The notes under the pieces are model-generated. The model saw only the letters and a list, made by a program, of their open reading frames with translations. It had not been told where the DNA came from and ran no database searches. This document shows, in pieces, positions 1 through 7,600 of a stretch of 64,000 nt of DNA. Source of the DNA: Pacificimonas aurantium (GTDB lineage: Bacteria > Pseudomonadota > Alphaproteobacteria > Sphingomonadales > Sphingomonadaceae); the NCBI RefSeq assembly GCF_020092905.1, contig NZ_JAGSGB010000004.1:62001-126000 (forward strand), written 5' to 3'. The translations under genes and the position numbers were made by a program. Positions within the stretch are counted from its first letter, which is position 1. Each line of letters opens with the position of its first letter.

Positions 1-50
1 CCGATGCCTTTTGCGCTAGCCGGTCACATCCAATCTGCTAGGCTGGCTCG

Positions 51-123
51 TAGCCGGCCTACGTCTTCTCCGACACTTTGTCGCCGGCTAGGCCGGGAGG
101 GGGGACCATCCTACCCCTCCCGG
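51..123. repeat. Two adjacent inverted repeats (hairpin-rich leader)
   Basis: An 8-bp inverted repeat (TAGCCGGC at 51-58, GCCGGCTA at 83-90) is followed at once by a perfect 10-bp one (CCGGGAGGGG at 93-102, CCCCTCCCGG at 114-123) with an 11-base loop. No T-run follows, so a textbook intrinsic terminator is not shown, though the second hairpin could end a gene lying to the left of the window. No gene is seen in bases 1-235. Confidence 0.5.
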
Positions 124-235
124 TCGTTCCACCCAGATCTGTAATCCCAGTGAGGCGCGGCGCGTAGCCGCGCTTGCGGACCCGAGATTGATCGGCAAAC
201 GTATCGCCTCAGGGGTCAGTTTCTGGGAGAGGTCA

Positions 236-1462
236 ATGGTCGAAAGGGCAAAAGTCCTCGGCGAATTGTTTGACGGACTAGGTGATCAGCAACAACGGCC
301 AGTTGCACCGGTCGACCGGCTATTGAGAGTTATTCGAGAGCATCTCGATATGGACGTCGCATACGTGTCCGAGTTTCAAGGGGACGAGGGCATTTTTCGG
401 CACGTGGATGCGCCCGGGTTTGAGGATGTGATCAAGGTCGGCGACAGGCGTTCGCTGGATGAAGTCTATTGCCGCAAAATCATTGACGGGCGGCTCCCGC
501 AGCTAATCCCGGACACATCTCGCGAGAACGAGGCTTCGAGCATGCCTATAACTGGCCTCGTGCCAATCGGAGCCCATATCAGTGTGCCCCTCCGCATGTC
601 CGACGGACATATCTACGGTATGTTCTGCTGCCTGAACACAAAAGCCGATCCGTCATTGAACGAACGTGATTTGTCTCTTTTCAGATCTTTTGCAGAGTTG
701 ACCGCACAGGATCTCAGCGCGGAGCGCGAGCAGCAGCAAGAAAGAGAGCAACGCAAAGCCAAGATCGGGAATATCGTCGACGCGCAGTCCTTTGACCTTG
801 TCTTCCAGCCGATCTTCCATCTGCCCGAGAACCGCATCGTCGGGTATGAGGCGCTCTCTAGATTTCGGGATCCTAGTTTTTCCGGTCCTCTCGCAGCATT
901 CAAAGAAGCTGCGGTAGTGGGATTGTCTGAAGAACTGGAGCTCGCGGCGATCGAGAAAGCGCTTCGCAGTTTAGAGGAGATGCCTAGCGACAGCTATCTT
1001 GCTGTGAACGCGTCTGAGCGGACGATGCGAAACCCCAGTTTTGCCGCTCTGTTCCAGGGAAGGGCATGCGATCGTGTCGTCGTGGAGGTTACCGAACACC
1101 GCAGAGTGCAAGACTATAACGACCTTCTGCAGGCGATTGAGCCTCTCCGACGGCAGGGCATGCGCATAGCGGCAGATGATGCAGGAACCGGTTACTCCGG
1201 CCTGTATCATATTCTCAGCCTTGGGGCGGACATCATCAAGCTAGACATGGAATTGGTCCACGGAATCGACAGGGATCCGGCGCGGCGCGCTCTATCGTCG
1301 GCTCTGGTAACTTTTGCCAACCAAATTGGGGCAGGCCTGATCGCGGAAGGAATCGAGACGGAGGCTGAACTGTCGACTGTCCGTGATTTGGGTATCCAGG
1401 ATGTACAAGGCTACCTGTTCGGGAAACCCGCCCAGGCGACTGAGCTGCTCGCGCGCACATAG
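236..1462 (+). CDS. GAF-EAL domain cyclic-di-GMP phosphodiesterase
   Basis: Soluble protein of 408 residues. The N-terminal ~150 residues form a GAF-type sensor domain (motif YCRKII near residue 80) and the rest an EAL domain. The residues needed for c-di-GMP hydrolysis are all visible: E in YEAL near 205, N in VNAS, E in VEVTEH, the DDAGTG pair near 313, K in IIKLD, E in AEGIE and Q in VQGYLFG. It is therefore predicted to be an active phosphodiesterase giving pGpG. The ATG at 236 is preferred to an in-frame TTG at 188 because GGGAGAGG ends 3 bases upstream. It converges on the diguanylate cyclase gene, with 11 bases between stops. The ligand of the GAF domain is unknown. Base use is less GC-rich than in the core genes further right. 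Confidence 0.9.
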   Translation: MVERAKVLGELFDGLGDQQQRPVAPVDRLLRVIREHLDMDVAYVSEFQGDEGIFRHVDAPGFEDVIKVGDRRSLDEVYCRKIIDGRLPQLIPDTSRENEASSMPITGLVPIGAHISVPLRMSDGHIYGMFCCLNTKADPSLNERDLSLFRSFAELTAQDLSAEREQQQEREQRKAKIGNIVDAQSFDLVFQPIFHLPENRIVGYEALSRFRDPSFSGPLAAFKEAAVVGLSEELELAAIEKALRSLEEMPSDSYLAVNASERTMRNPSFAALFQGRACDRVVVEVTEHRRVQDYNDLLQAIEPLRRQGMRIAADDAGTGYSGLYHILSLGADIIKLDMELVHGIDRDPARRALSSALVTFANQIGAGLIAEGIETEAELSTVRDLGIQDVQGYLFGKPAQATELLART

Positions 1463-1473
1463 CCGGGAGGCCG

Positions 1474-2703
1474 CTAGCCTTTGTTGACTTCCGGATCTTC
1501 GATGGGCTCGCCAACTTCGCTCTGAAGTTCAATCCTCCCAATGCTCACGGTGTCTCGACCGGCTTGCTTCGCCTCGTAAAGTCCGCGGTCTGCGCGCTCG
1601 AAAAGTTCCTTCCGCATTTGCGGCTCGCTCACAATCTCCGCTGCGACTCCGATACTGACGGTTATCGTCGCGCCTCCTGGCCCGAGCCTCGCTTTGCTTA
1701 TGGCACTGCGCGTTTGGCTAGCGCGACGCTCGATTTCTTCTTCGCTCCGATCTGTAAAAAAAGCAGCTAGCTCATCCCCCCCGATGCGCGCCACAAGACC
1801 AGCACTTTCAAGTAGGTAGTCCTCGAGAATCCTTCCTACACGAGCGAGACATGCGTCTCCGGCAGCGTGGCCGAAGTGATCATTAATGCTCTTGAACCTG
1901 TCAATGTCGACAATGAGTACCCCGAGCACGCTCCCTTTCGTCGCAGCTTCACGTGCAGCGATCTCGAACTCTTTGTCCCATAGCCGCCGGTTCGCCAATC
2001 CCGTTAGGGTGTCGCGATGCGACAGGACCCGAAGCTGAGCATTCGCATTCGCAAGTTGGCGGGACCGAAGGCGCTCAAGCAGGTGCAGCAAGTACAATCG
2101 CCTTCGCTCTCCCTCCGACCAGATCGAGACGAAGAAGCTGAGAAATGAGATAGCAAGGACGAATATGAGCAGGAACAGGTTCGGTTCGTAGGATAGCATG
2201 AGTTCGATTGCCGCAACTGCACCCGAACCTGCTCCCGTCAAAACCAGCGCTTCTTTGGGACGCAAAGGAACGACGAGGTTGATCGCAACGATCATCATCC
2301 CCACCGATAACATGTAGAGTTCGCCGCTCTCTGTAGCGACAGTGGCTAGCCACGTCGTAACCGCCAGGCCACTCGTCATAGGAATGATGACGGCCGCAGC
2401 CTGTGCGCCAAGCGTTGCCGCGCGCTGAAGGGCAAGTAGCCCCGCAAGATGTAAGGGAAGGGTTACCCCAGTCCTAACGGCCAAGCCTCGATAAAGCTGA
2501 TCCTGACCTACGGACGCGTCCAGAAAGAGGCACATCGCCATCACGGCAAGCCCCACCCAGAGGCTGAACTTCAGCTTCCCCCGGCGTTCCTGCGGCACGC
2601 TAAGTAGATAATCGCGGTTCAATGCGGAGGGAAAAGCTAGGGCGAACTGGTTCTGAGACAGCAGCTTGTTAGCGCGTTCAATCTCTTGGTTGAGGTTCGA
2701 CAT
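1474..2703 (-). CDS. Membrane-bound diguanylate cyclase (GGDEF domain)
   Basis: A protein of 409 residues. The first ~210 residues contain about six hydrophobic segments, probably an integral membrane sensor, and the C-terminal ~170 residues are a GGDEF domain that would make c-di-GMP from two GTP. The signature near residue 310 reads RIGGDEL: the metal and substrate residues are kept, but the last position is L in place of F. The usual RxxD inhibitory site just upstream is absent (ESAG there), so product inhibition at that site is unlikely. Other family motifs are present (DTLTGLANRR, DIDRFKSIND, GHAAGD). It lies convergent to a GAF-EAL phosphodiesterase and near a second cyclase, so the locus can both make and degrade the messenger. 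Confidence 0.88.
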   Translation of the reverse strand: MSNLNQEIERANKLLSQNQFALAFPSALNRDYLLSVPQERRGKLKFSLWVGLAVMAMCLFLDASVGQDQLYRGLAVRTGVTLPLHLAGLLALQRAATLGAQAAAVIIPMTSGLAVTTWLATVATESGELYMLSVGMMIVAINLVVPLRPKEALVLTGAGSGAVAAIELMLSYEPNLFLLIFVLAISFLSFFVSIWSEGERRRLYLLHLLERLRSRQLANANAQLRVLSHRDTLTGLANRRLWDKEFEIAAREAATKGSVLGVLIVDIDRFKSINDHFGHAAGDACLARVGRILEDYLLESAGLVARIGGDELAAFFTDRSEEEIERRASQTRSAISKARLGPGGATITVSIGVAAEIVSEPQMRKELFERADRGLYEAKQAGRDTVSIGRIELQSEVGEPIEDPEVNKG

Positions 2704-2801
2704 AGCTGGCTGAGCATACCGCGATAAGAACTTTGGTTGCGAAAGTGCGCCGTCTTCCGCCGGCAGCGCAAGAAGTAAGATGGTCGCGGTGACAGAAGAA
2801 T

Positions 2802-2864
2802 GCGGCGCGCCCCGCGGCCCCTCCTGGGGACTTGAGGACCAATGAGCCGTCAGAGGCGCGCCGC
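2802..2864. repeat. 10-bp inverted repeat around an intergenic spacer
   Basis: GCGGCGCGCC at 2802-2811 is the reverse complement of GGCGCGCCGC at 2855-2864. It lies between the start of the membrane cyclase gene and the end of the DUF1508 gene, both on the minus strand. It may be a terminator of the DUF1508 transcript or a folded leader of the cyclase transcript. The 43-base loop and lack of a T-run make either role uncertain. Confidence 0.35.
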
Positions 2865-2874
2865 GAGGGCAGCC

Positions 2875-3105
2875 TTAGCTGTTGTCGACTGTATCGGCGC
2901 CAGGACCGTTGGTCTTTATGGAATCGATGGCATTCTTGGCACCGGATTTCGAAGAGTAACCCTCCGTTGAGAAGATCACTTCGGAGTTATATTTGAACCG
3001 AACACGGAATTCTCCCGCCCGGTCCTTATAGATTTCAAATTCGTGGGCCACCTTCGCCCTCCCCCTTTTCGTCCGTCTTGGCATCAAGAACCAGATGATG
3101 CCCAT
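2875..3105 (-). CDS. DUF1508 (YegP-like) small protein
   Basis: A 76-residue protein, or 69 residues if the second ATG at 3084 is used. The body matches the UPF0339/DUF1508 repeat: FEIYKDRAGEFRVRF, then a strand with GYSSKSGAKNAIDSI. Many family members carry two such repeats; this one has a single repeat. The basic N-terminus (PRRTKRGR) and acidic C-terminus are outside the domain. The biochemical role of the family is not established. It sits between two c-di-GMP cyclase genes on the same strand, 16 bases after the stop of the GAF-PAS-GGDEF gene, so it may be co-transcribed with it. Confidence 0.75.
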   Translation of the reverse strand: MGIIWFLMPRRTKRGRAKVAHEFEIYKDRAGEFRVRFKYNSEVIFSTEGYSSKSGAKNAIDSIKTNGPGADTVDNS

Positions 3106-3121
3106 GAGTCAAGTCCGGCCG

Positions 3122-4579
3122 CTAGGCTTCGAAAAGTTGCTCGATGCCATCGAATGCAGCGCAGCCCTTCTGCATCTGCTTGGCACGGTAGAGAGCGCGA
3201 TCCGCCCTAGCATATAGATCGGCGATTTTGTCGTTCGGCTGGGCCTCGGCAATTCCAAGCGTTGAAGTCATTGAGATTGAGCCCCATTCGGTTTCTGCTT
3301 CGAAAGCCAAGGCCGGCACGAGGCTCCGCACCATAGACAAAAGATCATTGGGGCTCGCGTCGATCATCGCCAATGCAAACTCGTCTCCTCCAATGCGACC
3401 AGCGATCGTGCCCCCCTCCTCGAGGGTAACTGACTTAAGAATTGCGGACACCCGCCGGATCATTTCGTCACCGGCTCCATGGCCATAACGGTCATTCACA
3501 TGTTTGAAGTCATCGAGATCGACTAGAACGAGGCTAACGGTACTGCCGATGTGGAGCTGCGCGAGATTCTGCTTGAGCAGCGTATCGAAGTGTCCGCGGT
3601 TGAAGACTCCGGACATCTGGTCGATGGTGGCCATATGGCGGAGTTGTCGCTCCATCTCATATTGTTCGGTGATGTCTTGGAAGACACCGATCAGCTCTTC
3701 AGGCTCACCGGTTTTTCCCAATATGCGCTCCCCCATCGCGCGGACCCGTCGTAGTTCTCCATGTCCGTTTCGGAAGTTGATTTCGACATCGTAGGGCCGT
3801 CCAGTGACAATGCACCGCTGGATGGATTCCTCTATGATACTGCGGGAACTGTCAGGATAAAAAGAGAGGGCCTTCTCCAAAGCTTCCCGGTCATCCGGAG
3901 AAATGCCATGGATAGCATATGTTTGCGGCGACCAGCTAACCTCGTTGCTGGACAGATGGAGCCGCCAGGACCCTACGCCGGCGATCCGTTCTGCCTGATG
4001 CTGTTGGCGCTGAGCACGAGACAAGTCTTGAAGAATGCCTTCCTGCTCGCGGGCCACCTGGGCGCTCTTCGTAGCGACAAGGCGCGACTCGAGGATTTCT
4101 TCGACCAGTCGGGCTAGGTTCCGGAAGGCCTCGAATTCAGGCTTGCGCCGGGCACGCGGTGCGTCATCATATGCGCAAAGCGCACCCACAGGCACCGGGT
4201 CGGCGGTCTTGCTCGTCCTGACGCATACCGGCACGCTAAGGAACATACGGAGATCCGGAGCAGCGACAACGGACGGGTGATCCGCGAGCTTTGCATCGAA
4301 CTGAAGGTCCTCCGAGAAGAACTCTTCACCGGTAGAAATCGCCAAGCGGCAGAGGGCTTCATCGGCCGGACACTCTCGCGGCAAAGACCCTGTCTGGGCT
4401 TTAATCCATTGTCGATGTTGGTCTGCAAAAGAGATGTAGCAGTTCGAGACATCCATTAATGATTTGCCCGCTTTGACGGCTGCATCAAAGGCCGGTTCGG
4501 ATGGCGTATCGAGGATCGCAAGGTCCTCAATCAATTGGCGCCTTTCTTCTCCCGAACTCTCAGTTACGTTCCTATCCAA
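3122..4579 (-). CDS. GAF-PAS-GGDEF diguanylate cyclase
   Basis: A soluble multidomain protein of 485 residues. Residues ~20-170 form a GAF domain (DQHRQWIK, PRECPADEALC), ~185-310 a PAS domain with PAC-like end (GVGSWRLHLSSNEVSW), and ~320-480 a GGDEF domain. The active site is intact: RIGGDEF near residue 397, DLDDFKHVND and GHGAGDE upstream. No RxxD inhibitory site precedes it. The start is a TTG at 4579 with only a weak GAGCGGA upstream; no internal ATG would keep the GAF domain whole. It should be a cytoplasmic cyclase that links a small-molecule or redox signal to c-di-GMP. The DUF1508 gene follows closely on the same strand. Confidence 0.87.
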   Translation of the reverse strand: MDRNVTESSGEERRQLIEDLAILDTPSEPAFDAAVKAGKSLMDVSNCYISFADQHRQWIKAQTGSLPRECPADEALCRLAISTGEEFFSEDLQFDAKLADHPSVVAAPDLRMFLSVPVCVRTSKTADPVPVGALCAYDDAPRARRKPEFEAFRNLARLVEEILESRLVATKSAQVAREQEGILQDLSRAQRQQHQAERIAGVGSWRLHLSSNEVSWSPQTYAIHGISPDDREALEKALSFYPDSSRSIIEESIQRCIVTGRPYDVEINFRNGHGELRRVRAMGERILGKTGEPEELIGVFQDITEQYEMERQLRHMATIDQMSGVFNRGHFDTLLKQNLAQLHIGSTVSLVLVDLDDFKHVNDRYGHGAGDEMIRRVSAILKSVTLEEGGTIAGRIGGDEFALAMIDASPNDLLSMVRSLVPALAFEAETEWGSISMTSTLGIAEAQPNDKIADLYARADRALYRAKQMQKGCAAFDGIEQLFEA

Positions 4580-4805
4580 TGCAGATGTCCGCTCGCGTTG
4601 TCTTGATGCTTCAATTTAAGTTAACGGTCGGTCGATCGGTTGTTTCCGAATTTCGGAGATTCGTCACGCTGTCTTAGTGTCGCGCTGTGCGTTCGCTGCC
4701 AGGATCGAACCAGGGCGCTCAATCAGATGGCTGGCGAGGCTCTCGCACTGGCCCGGCATTGCGAGGGGCTGGAAGATCCGGGACCGAGCGAGCTATGAGG
4801 CGGGC
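4580..4805. other. Intergenic stretch between c-di-GMP genes and prophage remnant
   Basis: 226 bases with no convincing gene. The minus strand is open over about 4668-4760 and could encode a ~30-residue tail (contains LIERPGSILAANAQ), possibly the end of a lost phage gene, but no start with a ribosome site is seen. The upstream region of the GAF-PAS-GGDEF gene lies here. Confidence 0.4.
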
Positions 4806-5000
4806 CTACCGCTCATCGGTTTCCTCCTTCCTTTCAGTCTGGATTTCCCGCTGACGCTGGCGAAAAGCAGCCTTGAACGCGGCTAGGCTGACACTCAGCG
4901 ACGCGGAGAAGGGCGTGCCCTCGAGGTCGGCAGCTTCTGCCGCTGCGGTGCCGTATCGACGGGCTCGCCGGCGGATGAGGGCGAGATCGGAGGCGTTCAT
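4806..5000 (-). CDS. Small hypothetical phage protein
   Basis: A 64-residue, charged protein starting MNASDLALIRRRARRYG and ending in an acidic and basic tail. It overlaps the 57-residue gene upstream by the four bases ATGA, which is typical of coupled phage genes. No known domain is recognised. It belongs to the short run of genes that marks the prophage remnant and shares the strand with the truncated methyltransferase. Function unknown. Confidence 0.6.
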   Translation of the reverse strand: MNASDLALIRRRARRYGTAAAEAADLEGTPFSASLSVSLAAFKAAFRQRQREIQTERKEETDER

Positions 5001-5170
5001 TGCGGCGCCTCCGCGATCGCAGCGCGTACGCTCGCGTGAATCTCCTGGCGTGAGGAAAGCCGGTTGCAGGCCTCGGCGATGAACCGCGCGGCCCGTTCGT
5101 CGACGGCATCGGCATAGTACCGGTCGTCCGCGAGCACTTCCTTGCCGGTCGCCTTGAAGAAGTGGCTCAT
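4997..5170 (-). CDS. Small hypothetical phage protein
   Basis: A 57-residue protein starting MSHFFKATGKEVLADD. Its start overlaps the stop of the truncated methyltransferase (TCAT at 5167-5170) and its stop overlaps the start of the next small gene, so the three are translationally linked. No domain is recognised. The arrangement methyltransferase followed by tiny ORFs is common in temperate phages of alphaproteobacteria. Function unknown. Confidence 0.6.
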   Translation of the reverse strand: MSHFFKATGKEVLADDRYYADAVDERAARFIAEACNRLSSRQEIHASVRAAIAEAPQ

Positions 5171-6237
5171 GCGGCCATCCTTTCTTCGCAATATTCGGGC
5201 AGGTTCGCGCGGACGAGCGCGCGCGGGACGACGCGGCAAACCGAATTGCCAATGCCCCTGATCTGGTACGTCTTCGGGAGCGGCCCGGTCTTCTCGCGTC
5301 CGCTCTCCGTCGTGTAGGTGCAGACGGGGTCGAGAATGTAGTCGTCCGGAAAACCCTGCGCCCGCGCCAGCTCGCGCGGCGTCAGCATACGGAGGCCGAT
5401 ATCGGCGAGCGCATAGGTCGCGCCGTCTATCGTCGTCGTCACGAGGCCGAAGCGGTCGCGCGTTGTGACAGCGCCCAGCGGATCGGCAAGGCGCTGACCG
5501 ATGGCCGTGCCGTAATATTTGACCAGGAAGGCGCGCACCTCGCCGAAGTGACCGCCGCCGGACGTGATGGTGCCGAGCGGGTCTTCGACCGACCCCGCCG
5601 TCTGGTTGTTCCGCAGCTTCACCAGGTTCGACGTGACGAGCCGCTGCGTGGTGCCCCGCCCCACGATGGTGCTGAGCGGCTTGTCGGCGCGATGGCCGAC
5701 CATGCCGGTGTTCGCCTGTTCCATGAAGGCCGAGACGAGCGCGAACTTGTTTCCGCCAGCGACGGCGGTGCCGAGCGGTTTGTCGATGTCGAGAACGCGC
5801 GGCTTCTGTCCCTCCCGTTCGCCGTAGCCCATCTGGATCAGGCTGGGGGCAACCATGGCAATCTCTCCTCGGTGAGCGCCCGTCACTGTAGGAATGGCGC
5901 CCTCTACCGAATGAACCCGGTCCCCGCCGTGGTGGGTAAGATGAGTCAGATATGGCGTCGCCGGTGCCAACTCGCCGCCTTTCGCCGTCGTGATCGTCCG
6001 TAGCGGGTCGCTCGCCGGATCGGGCCGCAGCTGACTCTTCGTGTGCGTGATCGGCACGATGAACGGTTGCGGGTCGTTCAGCACGAACCGGGCGATACCG
6101 GCAGCGATCCGCTTGCATGTCGCCGGCTTGAGCGGCCGCGCCCTTTCGAAGATCGACGGACACGGAATCGAGAAGTCGAGAATGTCCGCGGCGGGCTGGT
6201 AGGTTACTCGAGACCGGCTCGAACCGAACTTCCGCAA
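5167..6237 (-). pseudogene. Phage DNA cytosine methyltransferase, C-terminal half only
   Basis: About 345 residues match the later part of phage C5-cytosine methyltransferases: SIPCPSIFERARPL, then a recognition region built of repeats of the type DPLxTITT (DPLRTITTAKGG, KPLSTIVGRG, DPLGTITSGGG, DPLGAVTTRD), then the closing motifs MLTPRELARAQGF and GNSVCRVVPRALVRANL. The S-adenosylmethionine loop, the catalytic PC motif and the ENV motif, which lie N-terminal in the family, are all missing. The only available start is a TTG at 6235-6237, inside the junction with an ASCH-domain gene. The protein cannot be a working methyltransferase by itself. The break is read as a deletion inside a prophage. 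Confidence 0.82.
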
Positions 6238-6637
6238 CGGTCAGCGTCAGGCGCGATGCCCAACGCGGCATGTGGATCGCAGGACGCCAGCGTTGCGGAA
6301 GAAAGTCCCAGTCGCGCTCGTCTCCATTTAGAAATGCGGCGCGATCGACCGCCTCCAGATCCGGGGCGCAGCATTCGGCCGATCCCTCCGCTCGATAGTC
6401 AATCCAGCCGGTTAGCGTGACGGGATGCCAAGCCTCACAGCAGTCGTTTGAGACACGCCAAGCCTCTCGGACATATAGCTGATCGCCGACGCTGACCTTG
6501 CGTAGTGGAGACGTGGCCAACCGCCTTGTCTGCGTCTTCCGACCGGCGAGAAGGGCGCGCACCATCGCGTCGCTGAAGATGACCGGGCGGACCCGTGAAA
6601 AGTTCGCAGTCACGCTGTCGTCCCCTCGGAACGACAT
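6212..6637 (-). pseudogene. ASCH-domain phage protein, N-terminal fragment
   Basis: About 135 residues match the start of a phage protein family with an ASCH-like fold: RPVIFSDAMVRALLAG, KTQTRRL, VGDQLYVREAWR, then IHMPRWASRLTLTV. The match stops just after VAEVR, near base 6225, where the sequence passes into methyltransferase coding in another frame. The reading frame stays open across the junction, but the residues beyond it are a frame-shifted reading of the methyltransferase and are not meaningful. ASCH domains are thought to bind RNA or modified bases; the phage role is not established. The ATG at 6635-6637 is used; the true start may be slightly further in. Confidence 0.72.
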
Positions 6638-6696
6638 GCCTTCGAATCAGCGAAAAAACTGCGAACTATCTGCGGAGATGCTGGGCTGGATCTGGC

Positions 6697-6733
6697 TTTG
6701 CAGTCCTCTGCGTAACCACTCCGCCATCGGGCC
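6697..6733 (-). tRNA. tRNA-Cys (GCA), 5' half only, truncated
   Basis: Read on the minus strand, the 37 bases start GGCCCGATGGCGGAGTGG and run through the D arm and anticodon arm to CTGCAAA, giving anticodon GCA. They fit the 5' half of an alphaproteobacterial tRNA-Cys up to the last base of the anticodon loop. The next bases (GCCAGATCC) do not pair with the anticodon stem, and no T arm or CCA-side acceptor follows. The molecule cannot be a working tRNA. The break falls next to the prophage remnant, so either an integration site in the anticodon loop or a deletion end is likely. Confidence 0.8.
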
Positions 6734-6922
6734 CCGAGATCACGGGCGAACGTGCCTTTTCAGGAGGCATCGCTCGGCGGGAAGCGGCCCTGTACACCGG
6801 CGGCTTGGCGAGCGCAACCGGAAGCCCTAGAGGTCGAAACCGCGCAAACTGAGTGATACGCGGCTGTTGCCATTGGTGTATTAGCTGTATAAGTCACCTG
6901 AGATCGATGCAGAGGACAGCAA

Positions 6923-7600
6923 ATGCCCGCGAATGCCGCCCTTCCCGTTCGTAATAAGACCGCCTCGCCCGACTTCGAGCGCATGCGGACGCACATGATC
7001 GACAGCCAGCTTCGTCCCAATTCGGTGACGACGAAAGCGGTGGTCGACGCCTTTCGCGAGGTACCCCGCGAAGCCTTCGTTCCGGAGGCCATGCGCCCCT
7101 TCGCATATATGGACGAGGATATCGAAGTCGCGCCGGGCCGCTTCCTGATGGAACCGCTGACGCTTGGACGGCTGATCGAATTTTCCGAGATCGGGCGCGG
7201 CGAGCGCGCGCTCGTGGTCGGCGGCGCTACGGGCTATGCCGCAGCGATCCTGGCGGTGATGGGCGTGAACACGGTGCTTCTCGACGATGGCATCGAACCT
7301 GCCGTGGCCATTTCCCGCGCGCCCAACATCGAAGCTGTGAAGGGGCCACTGGCAGACGGCTGGGCCGAGAAAGGGCCCTACGATCTGATCCTCGTCAACG
7401 GGTTCGTCGCCAGCATACCCGATGCCCTTGTAAAACAGGTCGTGGAGGGCGGACGCATTGCCGCCGTTGTTCTGGACGAGGGTACGCCGCGCGCGGGGAT
7501 CGGCCGCGTCTTCGGCGGTCATGTCGGATGGACGTTCATATCCGATGCCCAGGTCCCCGCCCTGCCCGGATTCGAAACGAAGAAAGCCTTCACCTTCTGA
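6923..7600 (+). CDS. pcm: Protein-L-isoaspartate O-methyltransferase family protein
   Basis: A 225-residue class I methyltransferase of the PCMT family. Visible motifs are MIDSQLRPN and VPREAFVPEAMRPFAY at the N-terminus, then the SAM-binding strand with VVGGATGYAAAIL, where the usual GxGxG is GGATG. Canonical enzymes methylate damaged isoaspartyl residues with S-adenosylmethionine for repair; the alphaproteobacterial form that sits before tolC is divergent, so the substrate is less certain. AGAGGA lies 6 bases before the ATG. The stop TGA overlaps the tolC start (TGATG), which implies coupled translation. Confidence 0.85.
   Translation: MPANAALPVRNKTASPDFERMRTHMIDSQLRPNSVTTKAVVDAFREVPREAFVPEAMRPFAYMDEDIEVAPGRFLMEPLTLGRLIEFSEIGRGERALVVGGATGYAAAILAVMGVNTVLLDDGIEPAVAISRAPNIEAVKGPLADGWAEKGPYDLILVNGFVASIPDALVKQVVEGGRIAAVVLDEGTPRAGIGRVFGGHVGWTFISDAQVPALPGFETKKAFTF

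Larger units (their letters stand above)
4806..6733 (-). mobile_element. Decayed prophage remnant next to a broken tRNA-Cys
   Basis: The block contains two tiny phage-type genes, a headless phage cytosine methyltransferase and a tailless ASCH-domain gene, all on the minus strand, and ends at a half tRNA-Cys. No integrase, repressor, structural or lysis gene is present, so the element cannot be mobile alone. The out-of-frame fusion between two phage genes shows at least one internal deletion. No direct repeat that could be an intact attachment site was found by eye. Confidence 0.7.

Noticed and set aside
4690-4720. A tRNA T-arm-like sequence on the minus strand (GGTTCGATCC)
   Set aside because: The arm does not pair well, there is no acceptor stem or CCA end, and it does not match the missing half of tRNA-Cys. 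Chance is more likely.
4997-6637. A continuous 546-codon open frame on the minus strand
   Set aside because: Its first part is the ASCH-domain fragment and its last part is the 57-residue small gene, but the middle is an off-frame reading of the methyltransferase. It is not one gene.
4806-6637. Functional phage-borne restriction-modification or defence system
   Set aside because: The methyltransferase lacks its catalytic half and no restriction enzyme is present.
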